Assembly (NCBI GenBank): GCA_020637855.1
Contig: JACKJR010000006.1
Span: 62,001-126,000 of the forward strand
Direction: 5' to 3'
DNA from: Rhodobiaceae bacterium
GTDB lineage: Bacteria; Pseudomonadota; Alphaproteobacteria; Rhizobiales; Tepidamorphaceae
DNA length: 64,000 bases
Position 1 is the first letter of the stretch. Each line of letters starts with the position of its first letter. Shown here piece after piece: positions 1 to 8,221 of the stretch. The notes beneath the pieces were generated by a model that searched no databases, was not told where the DNA came from, and saw only the letters and a list, made by a program, of their open reading frames with translations. A program made the position numbers and the translations under genes.

Positions 1-18
1 GGGTAATCGTTTGACGCG

Positions 19-315
19 ATGATAAAATCAGAACTGATCCAGCGGCTTGCCGCCGCCAATCCGCACCTGTTCCAGCGCGACATCGAGATGATCGTCAACA
101 CGGTGCTTGATGAAATCGTCGATACACTGGCAAACGACAACCGTGTCGAACTGCGTGGCTTCGGGACGTTTTCGGTGAAGAAAAGGCCGGCCCGCGTTGG
201 CCGCAACCCGCGCACCGGCGCCCGCGTTTCGGTTTCCGAGAAATCGGTCCCCTTCTTCAAGATGGGCAAGGAAATGCGCGAGCGCCTCAATGGCGGACAG
301 GATGACGAAGACTGA
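19..315 (+). CDS. ihfB: Integration host factor subunit beta
   Basis: A 98-residue HU/IHF-family protein, the usual length for IHF-beta. It should pair with IHF-alpha (not in this window) to bind and sharply bend DNA at promoters, replication and recombination sites. The sequence shows the compact helical N-terminus, the GFGTF turn, and the beta-arm with the RNPRTG motif whose proline intercalates into DNA, followed by the conserved FKMGKEMRERLN C-terminal helix. The lapA-type gene starts 12 bases downstream, so the two are probably co-transcribed. IHF-beta is preferred over HU because of the MIKSELIQRLA start and the C-terminal form. Confidence 0.97.
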   Translation: MIKSELIQRLAAANPHLFQRDIEMIVNTVLDEIVDTLANDNRVELRGFGTFSVKKRPARVGRNPRTGARVSVSEKSVPFFKMGKEMRERLNGGQDDED

Positions 316-327
316 GGACAGCACGCG

Positions 328-672
328 ATGCTCCGCAAGCTCCTGTCATTATTCGTGTTTCTGCCGCTTGCGGTGCTCCTGGTGGCGTTTACGGTTGCCA
401 ACCGTCACGTGATCGTCGTTTCGTTCGATCCATTCGGGAGCGACCAGCCGGCATTTGCGTTGGAAATGCCGCTGTTTCTGCTGGTCTTCGTATGCCTGCT
501 GGCCGGAGTCGTCGCCGGTGGTGTTGCGACCTGGCTCAATCAGGGCACATGGCGCAAACGGGCGCGAAGCAACCAGTTCGAAGCCGCGAAGGCGCGCCGC
601 GAAGCAGACGATCTGCGCCGCGAGACCCAGCGGCCGCACAGCGCTCTTCCCGCTCCCGATCTGCGCGGATAA
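328..672 (+). CDS. lapA: LapA-domain (DUF1049) membrane protein
   Basis: A 114-residue inner-membrane protein with two hydrophobic segments, about residues 5-25 and 47-69. A short basic and charged cytoplasmic tail rich in Arg, Lys and Glu looks helical or coiled. This is the architecture of the LapA/YciS family, which in enterobacteria helps control lipopolysaccharide assembly. In alphaproteobacteria a gene of this type commonly follows ihfB, as here, 12 bases downstream. Assignment rests on topology, length and position; the LPS role is inferred from the family. The last 20 or so residues are Pro- and Arg-rich and likely disordered. Confidence 0.75.
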   Translation: MLRKLLSLFVFLPLAVLLVAFTVANRHVIVVSFDPFGSDQPAFALEMPLFLLVFVCLLAGVVAGGVATWLNQGTWRKRARSNQFEAAKARREADDLRRETQRPHSALPAPDLRG

Positions 673-769
673 AGCTTATGTTTGCCGCGTGATCGCGAAC
701 ACGCGCCACGCCTTAAACCTGATTGAGTTCAGACCCTAGAACCCGTGCAGTCCGCGCCGGGAGATATCG

Positions 770-1729
770 ATGCGCATCATATCATCCGCCGAAATCGAGA
801 CCGCGATCACCCATCGCGGCATGATCGAGGCAATGCGCAATGCCTTTCGAAGCCAGATAATCGCGCCATTGCGGCATCATCACCATGTCGCGCGCCCCGA
901 TAGGCCGGATTCCGACCTGCTGATCATGCCGGCCTGGACCGATTTTACCGCTCAGGGGCATTCCGGGCGCGGCTATCAGGGCGTCAAGATCGTCACCGTG
1001 ACGCCTGACAATGCCAGATCCTCGATTCCCTCGGTCGTTGGCGTCTATGTGCTCCTGTCGGGTGAAACCGGCATGCCGCTGGCCATTATCGACGGACGGG
1101 TTCTCACCCTGCGGCGTACCGCGGCCGCGTCCGCTCTTGCGGCATCCTATCTTGCCAGGGCCGACGCTTCGCGTCTGCTGATGGTCGGCGCGGGTGCTCT
1201 GGCGCCCTATCTCATAGACGCCCATGCGGCCATGCGGCCGATCTCCGAGGTGCTGATCTGGAACCGCACGCCGGAAACTGCCAAACGGCTGGCCTCGGCG
1301 ATGAAGCGTGACGGAATCCGCATCAGCCCCACCGAGGATCTGGAGGGTGCGGCGCGCGGTGCGCACATCGTTTCTTGCGCGACCATGTCGCAAGCACCGG
1401 TGGTGAAGGGTGCGTGGATCGAGCCGGGCACCCATATCGACCTCGTTGGCGGCTACCGCCCCGACATGCGCGAGACCGACGATGACGCCATTCGCAAGGC
1501 GCGCGTCTTCGTCGATATCCGCGAAAGCGCACTGGCGGAAGCCGGTGACATCATGCAGCCGGTCGAAAACGGCATTCTGGATGTGGAAGACATCGCCGCC
1601 GACCTGTTCGAACTGACACGCGGCGAGAAGTCGGGCCGCCGGTTCCACGATCAGGTGACCCTGTTCAAATCGGTCGGCAGCGCCATTGAGGACCTGGCTG
1701 GAGCGGTTCATATTTTTGCCCAGTTGTGA
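770..1729 (+). CDS. Ornithine cyclodeaminase / mu-crystallin family protein
   Basis: A 319-residue member of the ornithine cyclodeaminase/mu-crystallin family, close to the family's usual 310-350. The N-terminal half carries the substrate region (GVKIVTVTPDN, then GMPLAIIDGR and LRRTAAASALAA). The Rossmann half begins at about residue 138 with VGAGALAPYLIDA, a variant GxGxxA nucleotide-binding loop, followed by WNRTPETAKRLA. Family members deaminate ornithine to proline or reduce cyclic ketimines such as pyrroline-2-carboxylate with NAD(P)H; sequence alone does not choose. It lies 98 bases after lapA and 74 before trpF on the same strand, so it may share their transcript. The start ATG is preceded by GGGAGA. 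Confidence 0.85.
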   Translation: MRIISSAEIETAITHRGMIEAMRNAFRSQIIAPLRHHHHVARPDRPDSDLLIMPAWTDFTAQGHSGRGYQGVKIVTVTPDNARSSIPSVVGVYVLLSGETGMPLAIIDGRVLTLRRTAAASALAASYLARADASRLLMVGAGALAPYLIDAHAAMRPISEVLIWNRTPETAKRLASAMKRDGIRISPTEDLEGAARGAHIVSCATMSQAPVVKGAWIEPGTHIDLVGGYRPDMRETDDDAIRKARVFVDIRESALAEAGDIMQPVENGILDVEDIAADLFELTRGEKSGRRFHDQVTLFKSVGSAIEDLAGAVHIFAQL

Positions 1730-1803
1730 CAGGGCCTTAAGCGCTGGACTTGAAGCGTGAGCCGTGCGACCTGTTGCGGCTCTCCGGCAGGACTGAACTT
1801 GTT

Positions 1804-2481
1804 ATGCACGTCGACGTGAAGATTTGCGGTCTGAAGACTTCCGAAGCGCTGGACGCGGCGCTTGCCGGGGCCGCGGCCTATGTCGGCTTCGTGTTCTTCC
1901 CGCCAAGCCCGCGCAGCCTGTCGGTGGCCGACGCCGCGAACCTAGCCGAACGCGCGCGCGGAAAAGCGAAAATCGTTGCCTTGAGCGTCGATGCCGATGA
2001 TGCCCTGCTTGGTGAAATAGCATCCGTTCTGAAGCCGGACCTGATGCAGTTCCACGGCAGCGAAACGCCTGCCGCTGTCGTGTCAGCGCGCGAAACCTAT
2101 GGCATCCCCGTTATGAAGGCGGTGAAGATCGGTGGTCGTGACGACATCGATGCTGCATCTGCCTATGAGAATGCAGCCGACATGCTGCTGTTCGATGCCA
2201 AGCCGCGTCCCGGCGAAGGTCTGGGGCTGCCCGGCGGCAACGGTGTATCCTTCGACTGGCGTTTGATGGCCGGGCTTGACCTGAAGGTTCCGGTCATGCT
2301 TTCCGGCGGTCTTGATCCCTCGAATGTGGCTGCGGCAATTTCCTTGAGCGGGGTCCGCGCCGTCGATGTATCCTCCGGTGTGGAAAGCGCGCCCGGCGTC
2401 AAGGACGTAAACCTGATCGCCGCGTTTCTTGCCACCGTCAAATCTGCTGCCGAGAAAGAAGTCAAAGGAGTTCCCGCGTGA
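1804..2481 (+). CDS. trpF: Phosphoribosylanthranilate isomerase
   Basis: A 225-residue (beta/alpha)8 enzyme that isomerises phosphoribosylanthranilate to CdRP in tryptophan synthesis. The sequence has the VKICGLK start with catalytic Cys, GFVFFPPSPRS, QFHGSE, the DAKPRPGEGLGLPGG phosphate loop and catalytic Asp, and the C-terminal SGGLDPSNV and DVSSGVE phosphate-binding motifs. The ATG at 1804 was chosen because family proteins begin a few residues before KICG; the frame is open upstream to 1750, but that extension matches nothing. The stop overlaps the trpB start by four bases (GTGA), indicating translational coupling. Confidence 0.97.
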   Translation: MHVDVKICGLKTSEALDAALAGAAAYVGFVFFPPSPRSLSVADAANLAERARGKAKIVALSVDADDALLGEIASVLKPDLMQFHGSETPAAVVSARETYGIPVMKAVKIGGRDDIDAASAYENAADMLLFDAKPRPGEGLGLPGGNGVSFDWRLMAGLDLKVPVMLSGGLDPSNVAAAISLSGVRAVDVSSGVESAPGVKDVNLIAAFLATVKSAAEKEVKGVPA

Positions 2482-3719
2482 GCGTACCGCCCAATCCCAA
2501 TTCGTTCCGCACCGGTCCCGACGAACGTGGCCATTTCGGTATTTTCGGCGGCCGCTTCGTCGCCGAAACGCTGATGCCGCTGATCCTCGATCTGGAGGAT
2601 GCCTGGGAGGCTGCGAAGGCGGATCCGGAATACGCAGCGCAGCTGGAAAACCTAGGCAAGCACTACACCGGCCGCCCGAGCCCGCTCTACTATGCCGAGC
2701 GGCTGACCGAGCATTGCCGCGGGATTGCGGCAAGCGGCAAGGGCGCGAAGATCTATTTCAAGCGCGACGAGCTCAACCATACCGGCAGCCACAAGATCAA
2801 CAATTGCCTCGGCCAGATCCTGCTGGCGATGCGCATGGGCAAGACCCGCATCATCGCCGAGACCGGCGCCGGTCAGCATGGTGTGGCGACCGCGACCGTC
2901 TGCGCCCGCTTCGGCCTGCCCTGCGTCGTTTACATGGGCAAGACCGATGTCGAGCGCCAGAAGCCGAACGTCTTCCGCATGAAGCTGCTTGGCGCCGAGG
3001 TCATCCCCGTCACCGCAGGTGCCGGTACCCTCAAGGATGCCATGAACGAGGCGCTGCGCGACTGGGTGTCGAATGTCGAGAACACCTACTATCTGATAGG
3101 CACTGCGGCGGGCCCGCACCCCTATCCGGAAATGGTCCGCGACTTCCAGTCGGTGATAGGCAACGAAGTGCGCGAGCAGATCATGGAAGCCGAAGGCCGG
3201 CTGCCGGATGCGGTCGTTGCCTGTGTCGGCGGCGGATCGAATGCCATCGGCCTGTTCCACCCCTTCCTCGACGACAAGGACGTCGCGATCTGGGGTGTCG
3301 AAGCCGGCGGCCATGGTCTCGACACCGATGAGCATTGCGCCTCGCTGACCGGCGGTCGCCCCGGGGTTCTGCACGGCAACCGCACCTATCTCCTGCAGGA
3401 CGATGACGGGCAGATCCTCGAAGGCCACTCGATCTCCGCGGGCCTCGATTATCCCGGCATCGGGCCGGAACACTCCTGGCTGAAGGATACAGGCCGTGTG
3501 AACTACGTGCCCGCGACCGACAAGGAAGCGCTCGCAGCCTTCCAGCTCTGCACCCGCACCGAAGGCATCATCCCGGCGCTTGAGCCTTCTCACGCACTTG
3601 CCCAGGTGGCGAAGCTCGCGCCCGAGATGGACCGCGACCAGATCATCGTCATGAACATGTGCGGGCGTGGCGACAAGGACGTGTTCACGGTGGGCGAGCA
3701 TCTGGGAGTGGAACTATGA
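2478..3719 (+). CDS. trpB: Tryptophan synthase beta chain
   Basis: A 413-residue PLP enzyme that condenses indole with serine to give tryptophan, in an alpha2-beta2 complex with TrpA. The Schiff-base lysine is in NHTGSHKINN (Lys 106), and the glycine-rich phosphate loop is CVGGGSNAIG at about residue 248. The GHFGIFGGRFVAETL start is typical. It starts with GTG inside the trpF stop. Unusually, it is not followed directly by trpA: its stop overlaps (ATGA) a small unrelated gene, and trpA comes two genes later. Confidence 0.98.
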   Translation: MSVPPNPNSFRTGPDERGHFGIFGGRFVAETLMPLILDLEDAWEAAKADPEYAAQLENLGKHYTGRPSPLYYAERLTEHCRGIAASGKGAKIYFKRDELNHTGSHKINNCLGQILLAMRMGKTRIIAETGAGQHGVATATVCARFGLPCVVYMGKTDVERQKPNVFRMKLLGAEVIPVTAGAGTLKDAMNEALRDWVSNVENTYYLIGTAAGPHPYPEMVRDFQSVIGNEVREQIMEAEGRLPDAVVACVGGGSNAIGLFHPFLDDKDVAIWGVEAGGHGLDTDEHCASLTGGRPGVLHGNRTYLLQDDDGQILEGHSISAGLDYPGIGPEHSWLKDTGRVNYVPATDKEALAAFQLCTRTEGIIPALEPSHALAQVAKLAPEMDRDQIIVMNMCGRGDKDVFTVGEHLGVEL

Positions 3720-3964
3720 CCGGTTTCGAGATCTACCAGTCGAAGCAGAACGCGCTTCACTATGTGGCGATCGCGCAAGGCGATACGGGCGCGACGGCAA
3801 ACCGCGTGCGCAACAGCAAGAACCTTCAGTTCCTGGTGCTCGTGCCTGACGATGGCAAGCCGCGCATTGCCTTCGATCCCAAGGAAGCGATGTCGCGCAT
3901 CGAGAAGAACGGCTTCTATGCCTTCAACGTGACCATCTCCATCCGGGAATCGGCGGACGGATGA
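3716..3964 (+). CDS. Small hypothetical protein between trpB and trpA
   Basis: An 82-residue protein starting MTGFEIYQSKQNALHYVAIA. The start ATG overlaps the trpB stop (ATGA), and its own stop overlaps the next gene's start in the same way, so it is a translationally coupled member of the trp operon. I see no signal peptide, membrane segment or metal motif. The alternation of short hydrophobic stretches (LQFLVLVPD, AFNVTISI) suggests a small alpha/beta fold. I do not recognise the family. Its tight coupling between two genes whose products form one complex argues that it is a real gene, possibly linked to tryptophan synthase or its regulation; that is inference only. Confidence 0.8.
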   Translation: MTGFEIYQSKQNALHYVAIAQGDTGATANRVRNSKNLQFLVLVPDDGKPRIAFDPKEAMSRIEKNGFYAFNVTISIRESADG

Positions 3965-4416
3965 GTGCCTCGAACCATCTCAATCCGACGCGCGAGCAAT
4001 TCCGCGCGTTGAAAAGCATACCGCAGGATCAGCCCGTTCTGATGATCAACCTGCTGCGCTTCAACAAGGTTGCGCAGTATGCGCCCGATGATCCTGAGTA
4101 CGGCGATGCGCCGGTGTCCGGCGAAGTGGCCTATGGCCGTTACGCAGCGGGGACTGAAGCCATCGTCATCGCCGCAGGCGGCAGCCAGGACTGGATCGGC
4201 AGGCCTATGCTGACGATCATCGGGTCTGAGGACGAGGCCTGGGACCATGCCTTCGTCGCCCGTTACCCTTCGCCGCAAGCCTTCATGGACATGGTGAGGA
4301 ATCCCGGTTACCAAGCCGCCGTGCGCCACCGCAACGCGGCAACCGCCGACAGCCGGTTGATCTGCTGTGCGACAGAGACGCCCGGCGCGACATTTCTTGC
4401 AGGAACGCCTGAATGA
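3961..4416 (+). CDS. DUF1330-like dimeric alpha/beta-barrel protein
   Basis: A 151-residue protein with MINLLRFNKVA near the start and a later block EAWDHAFVARYPSPQAFMDM followed by NPGYQAAVRHRNAA and DSRLI. This pattern resembles DUF1330 and related ferredoxin-like dimeric proteins, in which a strand-helix 'yPs...f..m..dp.Y....HR' unit forms one half of the barrel. It is coupled by ATGA overlaps both to the preceding 82-residue gene and to trpA. No catalytic role is known to me for these proteins; some bind or turn over small aromatic compounds. Family call is moderate; operon membership is certain from the overlaps. Confidence 0.7.
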   Translation: MSASNHLNPTREQFRALKSIPQDQPVLMINLLRFNKVAQYAPDDPEYGDAPVSGEVAYGRYAAGTEAIVIAAGGSQDWIGRPMLTIIGSEDEAWDHAFVARYPSPQAFMDMVRNPGYQAAVRHRNAATADSRLICCATETPGATFLAGTPE

Positions 4417-5249
4417 CCACGACCCGTATCGATGCCCGCTTTGCATCCCTGAAGGCTGCTGGCCGTGCTGCGCTGGTGACCTTCGTCACCGCCGGCGACC
4501 CGGATTATGAGACGTCGCTTGAAATCGTGAAGGGCCTGCCCGCTGCCGGTGCCGACATCATCGAGCTTGGCATGCCGTTTTCCGATCCCATGGCCGACGG
4601 CGTCGCCATCCAGATGGCCGGCCAGCGGGCGCTGAAGGCCGGCCAGACGCTCAAGAAAACGCTGCAGATGGTCACCGAGTTTCGCAAGTCCGACGATGCT
4701 ACCCCGATCGTGCTGATGGGCTACTACAACCCGATCTATTCCTACGGCAACGAGCGCTTCCTCGAAGATGCGGTAAAGGCCGGTGTCGACGGTTTGATCG
4801 TTGTCGACCTTCCGCCCGAGGCTGACGACGAACTGTGCCTGCCCGCCATGAAGCACGGCATCAGCTTCATTCGCCTTGCCACGCCGACAACGGACGCAAA
4901 ACGCCTGCCGCGCGTGGTCGAGAACACCTCCGGTTTCGTCTATTATGTCTCCGTCACCGGCATCACCGGTACCCAGGCGCCGGACCCCGAAAAAGTCGCA
5001 AAGATGGTGGCACATGTGAAAACGGCAACGCCGCTGCCGGTTTGCGTCGGCTTTGGCGTCAGGACACCGGACCAGGCCGCGGCAATCGCCCGCGCTGCCG
5101 ATGGCGTGGTGGTCGGTTCGGCACTCGTCGAGGCTGTCCGTACCTCGCTCGACGCAAGCGGCAAGGTGGGACCTGAAACGGTTGCCGGCGTTCACAAGCT
5201 GGTGGCAGGGCTTGCCGCCGGCATCGGGCAGGCAAACGCCGCGGCATAA
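4413..5249 (+). CDS. trpA: Tryptophan synthase alpha chain
   Basis: A 278-residue (beta/alpha)8 protein that cleaves indole-glycerol phosphate to indole and glyceraldehyde-3-phosphate. It shows VTFVTAGDPD at the start, the catalytic Glu in DIIELGMPFSDPMADG, the catalytic Asp in GLIVVDLPPEADDEL, and the phosphate-binding GFGVRTPDQAA and VVGSALVEA motifs. The length matches the family's roughly 270. The ATG overlaps the preceding gene's stop by four bases. accD follows 21 bases later with its own GGGGGAAAG ribosome-binding site. Confidence 0.98.
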   Translation: MTTTRIDARFASLKAAGRAALVTFVTAGDPDYETSLEIVKGLPAAGADIIELGMPFSDPMADGVAIQMAGQRALKAGQTLKKTLQMVTEFRKSDDATPIVLMGYYNPIYSYGNERFLEDAVKAGVDGLIVVDLPPEADDELCLPAMKHGISFIRLATPTTDAKRLPRVVENTSGFVYYVSVTGITGTQAPDPEKVAKMVAHVKTATPLPVCVGFGVRTPDQAAAIARAADGVVVGSALVEAVRTSLDASGKVGPETVAGVHKLVAGLAAGIGQANAAA

Positions 5250-5270
5250 GGCTTAACGGGGGAAAGTCCC

Positions 5271-6218
5271 ATGAACTGGCTGACGAGCACGCTCAGGCCG
5301 AAAATCCGCCAGATGCTTGGCGCCAAGCGCGACACGCCGGAAAACCTCTGGGTCAAATGTCCCGAGACCGGCGAGATGGTTTTCCACCGCGATCTGGAAG
5401 CCAACCATTATGTCGTTCCTGTTTCCGGCTACCACATGCGCATGCCGCGCGAGGCGCGCCTTGCCTGGCTGTTCGACAATGGCGCGTACGAATTGGTCGA
5501 TCTCCCGGACGTGGCGCACGATCCGCTGCGCTTCCGCGATGAGCGCCGCTATGCCGACAGGCTGAAGGATGCCCGCCTGCGTCACGAGACGGACGACGCG
5601 GTGACGGTCGCGACCGGCAAGCTCGATGCCCTCGATATCACCGCAGCGGTCCAGTCGTTCGATTTCATGGGCGGTTCGCTCGGCATGGCTGCCGGCGAAG
5701 CCGTGGTAACCGGCCTAAACACGGCGGCTCAGCGCAACACGCCCTTCATCATGTTTGCGGCTTCCGGCGGCGCGCGCATGCAGGAAGGCATCCTGTCGCT
5801 GATGCAGATGCCGCGCACCACGGTCGCGGTGCAGAATTTCCGCGATACCGGCAACCCTTACATCGTCGTGCTGACCAACCCGACCACGGGCGGTGTCACC
5901 GCGTCATACGCCATGCTTGGCGACATCCACATCGCCGAGCCTGGTGCGCTGATCGGCTTTGCCGGCCCGCGCGTCATCGAGCAGACCATCCGGGAAAAAT
6001 TGCCCGAGGGCTTCCAGCGGGCGGAATACCTGCAGGAACACGGCATGGTCGATATGGTGGTGCCGCGTTCCGAGATGCGCAGTGTCCTGGCGCGGCTATG
6101 CCGCATGCTCAAACACCAGCCCGCGGCCGAACCTGCCGAGACACTCCCCGTTCCGGCAGGTGAAACGGCCCCTGCGGCGCCCGCTGCCGTCGAAGCCGCC
6201 GTTCCCGACGCCGGCTGA
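5271..6218 (+). CDS. accD: Acetyl-CoA carboxylase carboxyltransferase subunit beta
   Basis: A 315-residue subunit that with AccA transfers carboxyl from biotin to acetyl-CoA, the first step of fatty-acid synthesis. The crotonase-fold core is clear: GGSLGMAAGEAVV, the oxyanion loop ASGGARMQEG, then NPTTGGVTASYAMLGD. The N-terminal zinc ribbon of most bacterial AccD proteins is degenerate: the two expected CxxC pairs read KCPETGE and VVPVSGYH, so only one of four cysteines remains. I recall the same loss in other rhizobial AccD proteins, so this looks lineage-wide. The last 35 or so residues are Ala/Pro-rich and likely disordered. Confidence 0.97.
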   Translation: MNWLTSTLRPKIRQMLGAKRDTPENLWVKCPETGEMVFHRDLEANHYVVPVSGYHMRMPREARLAWLFDNGAYELVDLPDVAHDPLRFRDERRYADRLKDARLRHETDDAVTVATGKLDALDITAAVQSFDFMGGSLGMAAGEAVVTGLNTAAQRNTPFIMFAASGGARMQEGILSLMQMPRTTVAVQNFRDTGNPYIVVLTNPTTGGVTASYAMLGDIHIAEPGALIGFAGPRVIEQTIREKLPEGFQRAEYLQEHGMVDMVVPRSEMRSVLARLCRMLKHQPAAEPAETLPVPAGETAPAAPAAVEAAVPDAG

Positions 6219-6225
6219 TTCATCC

Positions 6226-7533
6226 ATGGCCAGATCAGACGCCATTCTCGACCGGCTTGCCGGTCTGCACCCGAAGATCATCGATCTTTCGCTGGAACGC
6301 ATGTGGTCGATCCTTGCAGCCCTCGATCATCCGCACCTGAAGCTGCCGCCGGTCATTCATGTCGCCGGCACCAATGGCAAGGGATCGACCATTGCCTTCA
6401 TGCGCGCCATGCTCGAGGCCGCAGGCCTTGGCGTGCATGTCTATACTTCGCCGCATCTCGTCCGCTTTCACGAACGCATCCGCCTTGCCGCGCCCGGTGG
6501 CGGTAAGCTGGTCGGCGAAGATGAACTGGCGAAAGCGCTGGAGTATGTCGAGACGGTCAACGCCGGTGCGCCGATCACGATCTTCGAGATCACCACCGCA
6601 GCCGCGTTGCATCTGTTCGCGAGCCACCCGGCCGACGTGCTGCTGCTTGAGGTTGGTCTGGGTGGGCGCCTCGATGCAACCAACGTGGTCGATACGCCGC
6701 TTGCCACGACGATCACGCCGGTCTCGCTGGACCACGCGAATTATCTCGGTGACAAGCTTGCGGGAATTGCCCGCGAGAAGGCCGGCATCATCAAGCCGGG
6801 CGTGCCTTGCATCGTTTCGGCCCAGCCGGACGAGGCCATGGACGTGATCGTCGAAACCGGCGTTGAGCGCAATGCGCCGCTTCATATCTCCGGCCGCGAC
6901 TGGCAGGCCCGTGGCGAAAACGGCCGCATGGTGTTTCAGGATGATGACGGCCTGATCGATCTGCCGATGCCGCGGCTTCCCGGCCGCCACCAGTTCGAGA
7001 ATGCAGGCGCAGCCATCGCGACCCTGCGGGCAGCCGGGCTGCCAGTCATGCGCGAGCACATCGAGGCGGGATTGCAGAACGTATCCTGGCCGGCGCGGAT
7101 GCAGCCGCTGCCGTCGGGTCCCGTCGTGGATGCAGCCCCCTATGGCGCCGAAGTCTGGCTCGATGGCGGCCACAACCCTTCTGCAGGTGTCGCACTTGCC
7201 GAACGGCTTGCGGAAATGGAGGACAAGGCTTCGCGTCCGCTGGTGCTGGTCTCAGGCATGCTGACCTCGAAGGCCGCACGCGATTTCTTCGCACCCTTCG
7301 CCGATCTCGCCCGCGAGGTGCTGACGGTGGAAATTTCCGGCGAGCCGGCAAGTTTCAGCGCTGAAGGCTTGGCCGGAGAAGCCCGAGCCGCAGGCCTTGC
7401 CGCCCGCCCGATGCCCGACCTGCTGACGGCACTCGCGGCGATCGATACCGAGGAGCCGCCGCGCATCCTGATCTGCGGCTCGCTCTATTTCGCAGGCCAC
7501 GTTCTCGCCGTGCAGGACGCGGTTCTCGCCTGA
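6226..7533 (+). CDS. folC: Folylpolyglutamate synthase / dihydrofolate synthase
   Basis: A 435-residue Mur-ligase-family enzyme that adds glutamate to dihydropteroate or folates using ATP. The P-loop is HVAGTNGKGST at about residue 45; LLLEVGLGGRLDATN and the ISLDHANYLG-like segment (VSLDHANYLGD) are family hallmarks, with the C-terminal LDGGHNPSAG motif at about residue 308. The start ATG at 6226, seven bases after accD, gives MARSDAILDRLAGLHPK, matching family N-termini; an upstream extension in the same frame runs through accD and is not credible. It is the last gene of the trp-acc-fol run, before a strong terminator. Confidence 0.96.
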   Translation: MARSDAILDRLAGLHPKIIDLSLERMWSILAALDHPHLKLPPVIHVAGTNGKGSTIAFMRAMLEAAGLGVHVYTSPHLVRFHERIRLAAPGGGKLVGEDELAKALEYVETVNAGAPITIFEITTAAALHLFASHPADVLLLEVGLGGRLDATNVVDTPLATTITPVSLDHANYLGDKLAGIAREKAGIIKPGVPCIVSAQPDEAMDVIVETGVERNAPLHISGRDWQARGENGRMVFQDDDGLIDLPMPRLPGRHQFENAGAAIATLRAAGLPVMREHIEAGLQNVSWPARMQPLPSGPVVDAAPYGAEVWLDGGHNPSAGVALAERLAEMEDKASRPLVLVSGMLTSKAARDFFAPFADLAREVLTVEISGEPASFSAEGLAGEARAAGLAARPMPDLLTALAAIDTEEPPRILICGSLYFAGHVLAVQDAVLA

Positions 7534-7543
7534 TACGGAAATG

Positions 7544-7576
7544 AAAAAGGCGGCACCATGCTGGCGCCGCCTTTTT
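7544..7576. terminator. Bidirectional intrinsic terminator between folC and trxA
   Basis: An 11-bp perfect inverted repeat (arms 7544-7554 and 7566-7576) reads AAAAAGGCGGC, an 11-base loop, then GCCGCCTTTTT. The GC-rich stem has an A-tract on one side and a T-tract on the other, so it works in either direction. It lies between the convergent folC and trxA genes and should end both transcripts. Confidence 0.92.
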
Positions 7577-7599
7577 GAAATCTATTCGGCAGATCCGGT

Positions 7600-7920
7600 T
7601 CAGATGGTGGCCTGGACCCAATCCACCAGCTTGCTCTTCGAAGACACGCCGATCTGGGTCGAGGCGACCTCGCCGTTCTTGAACATCAGGAGTGTCGGAA
7701 TGTTGCGGATGCCGTATTTCGACGGTATCTGCATGTTGCTGTCGACATCCATCTTCACGATCTTCACCTTGTCGCCCATCTCGTCGGAAATCTCTTCCAG
7801 CATCGGCGCTATCTGCTTGCACGGCCCGCACCATTCGGCCCAGAAATCGACGATCACGGGTTGATCCGAATTCAGGACTTCGGTTTCGAAATCTGCATCG
7901 GTGACTTTGTTGGTGGCCAT
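7600..7920 (-). CDS. trxA: Thioredoxin
   Basis: A 106-residue classical thioredoxin reducing disulfides in the cytoplasm. The active site is DFWAEWCGPCKQIAP with the WCGPC redox motif, and the cis-proline is in RNIPTLLMF. The length equals the usual 105-110. The start ATG (complement of 7918-7920) gives MATNKVTDADFE; the frame stays open further upstream but that part has no thioredoxin similarity. In many rhizobia trxA lies just downstream of addB-addA, but no helicase-nuclease gene is present here: the next gene upstream is a divergent rhodanese. Confidence 0.98.
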   Translation of the reverse strand: MATNKVTDADFETEVLNSDQPVIVDFWAEWCGPCKQIAPMLEEISDEMGDKVKIVKMDVDSNMQIPSKYGIRNIPTLLMFKNGEVASTQIGVSSKSKLVDWVQATI

Positions 7921-8221
7921 GTCCTTGTCTCCTGCGTCGCGCGCCAAGAATTTGTTTTGCTGCATGTTCCGGGCGGGAAACCGCCCCCGTTTTGCGGAAA
8001 AACGATTCTCTGGATCGTTTTTGTTTCCGCTCAACTCCTGAACACGCTCAAAGGGGGAATCGATAACGGACTCGCATTCGGGATTGGGAACGTAGGTAGG
8101 CCGGCTGGCAGCGTCAAGGCGATACAGGCATGCATCAAACGTTTGCGAGACTGTCGCCAACAGCATGTGTCTGATCTATCTTCGTTTCCAGCCGTGCTGT
8201 GGTGAGAAGGAAGTGTCCGGC
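7921..8221. other. Intergenic region upstream of trxA with two hairpins
   Basis: About 300 bases without a credible gene. It must hold the trxA promoter (minus strand) and probably that of the divergent rhodanese. Two structures stand out: GGGCGG-gaaa-CCGCCC at 7971-7986, a GC stem closed by a GNRA-type tetraloop, and a 9-bp arm inverted repeat AAAAACGAT/ATCGTTTTT at 7998-8022 with a 7-base loop. The second looks like a symmetrical terminator stranded upstream of trxA. I could not identify convincing -35/-10 boxes. Confidence 0.5.
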
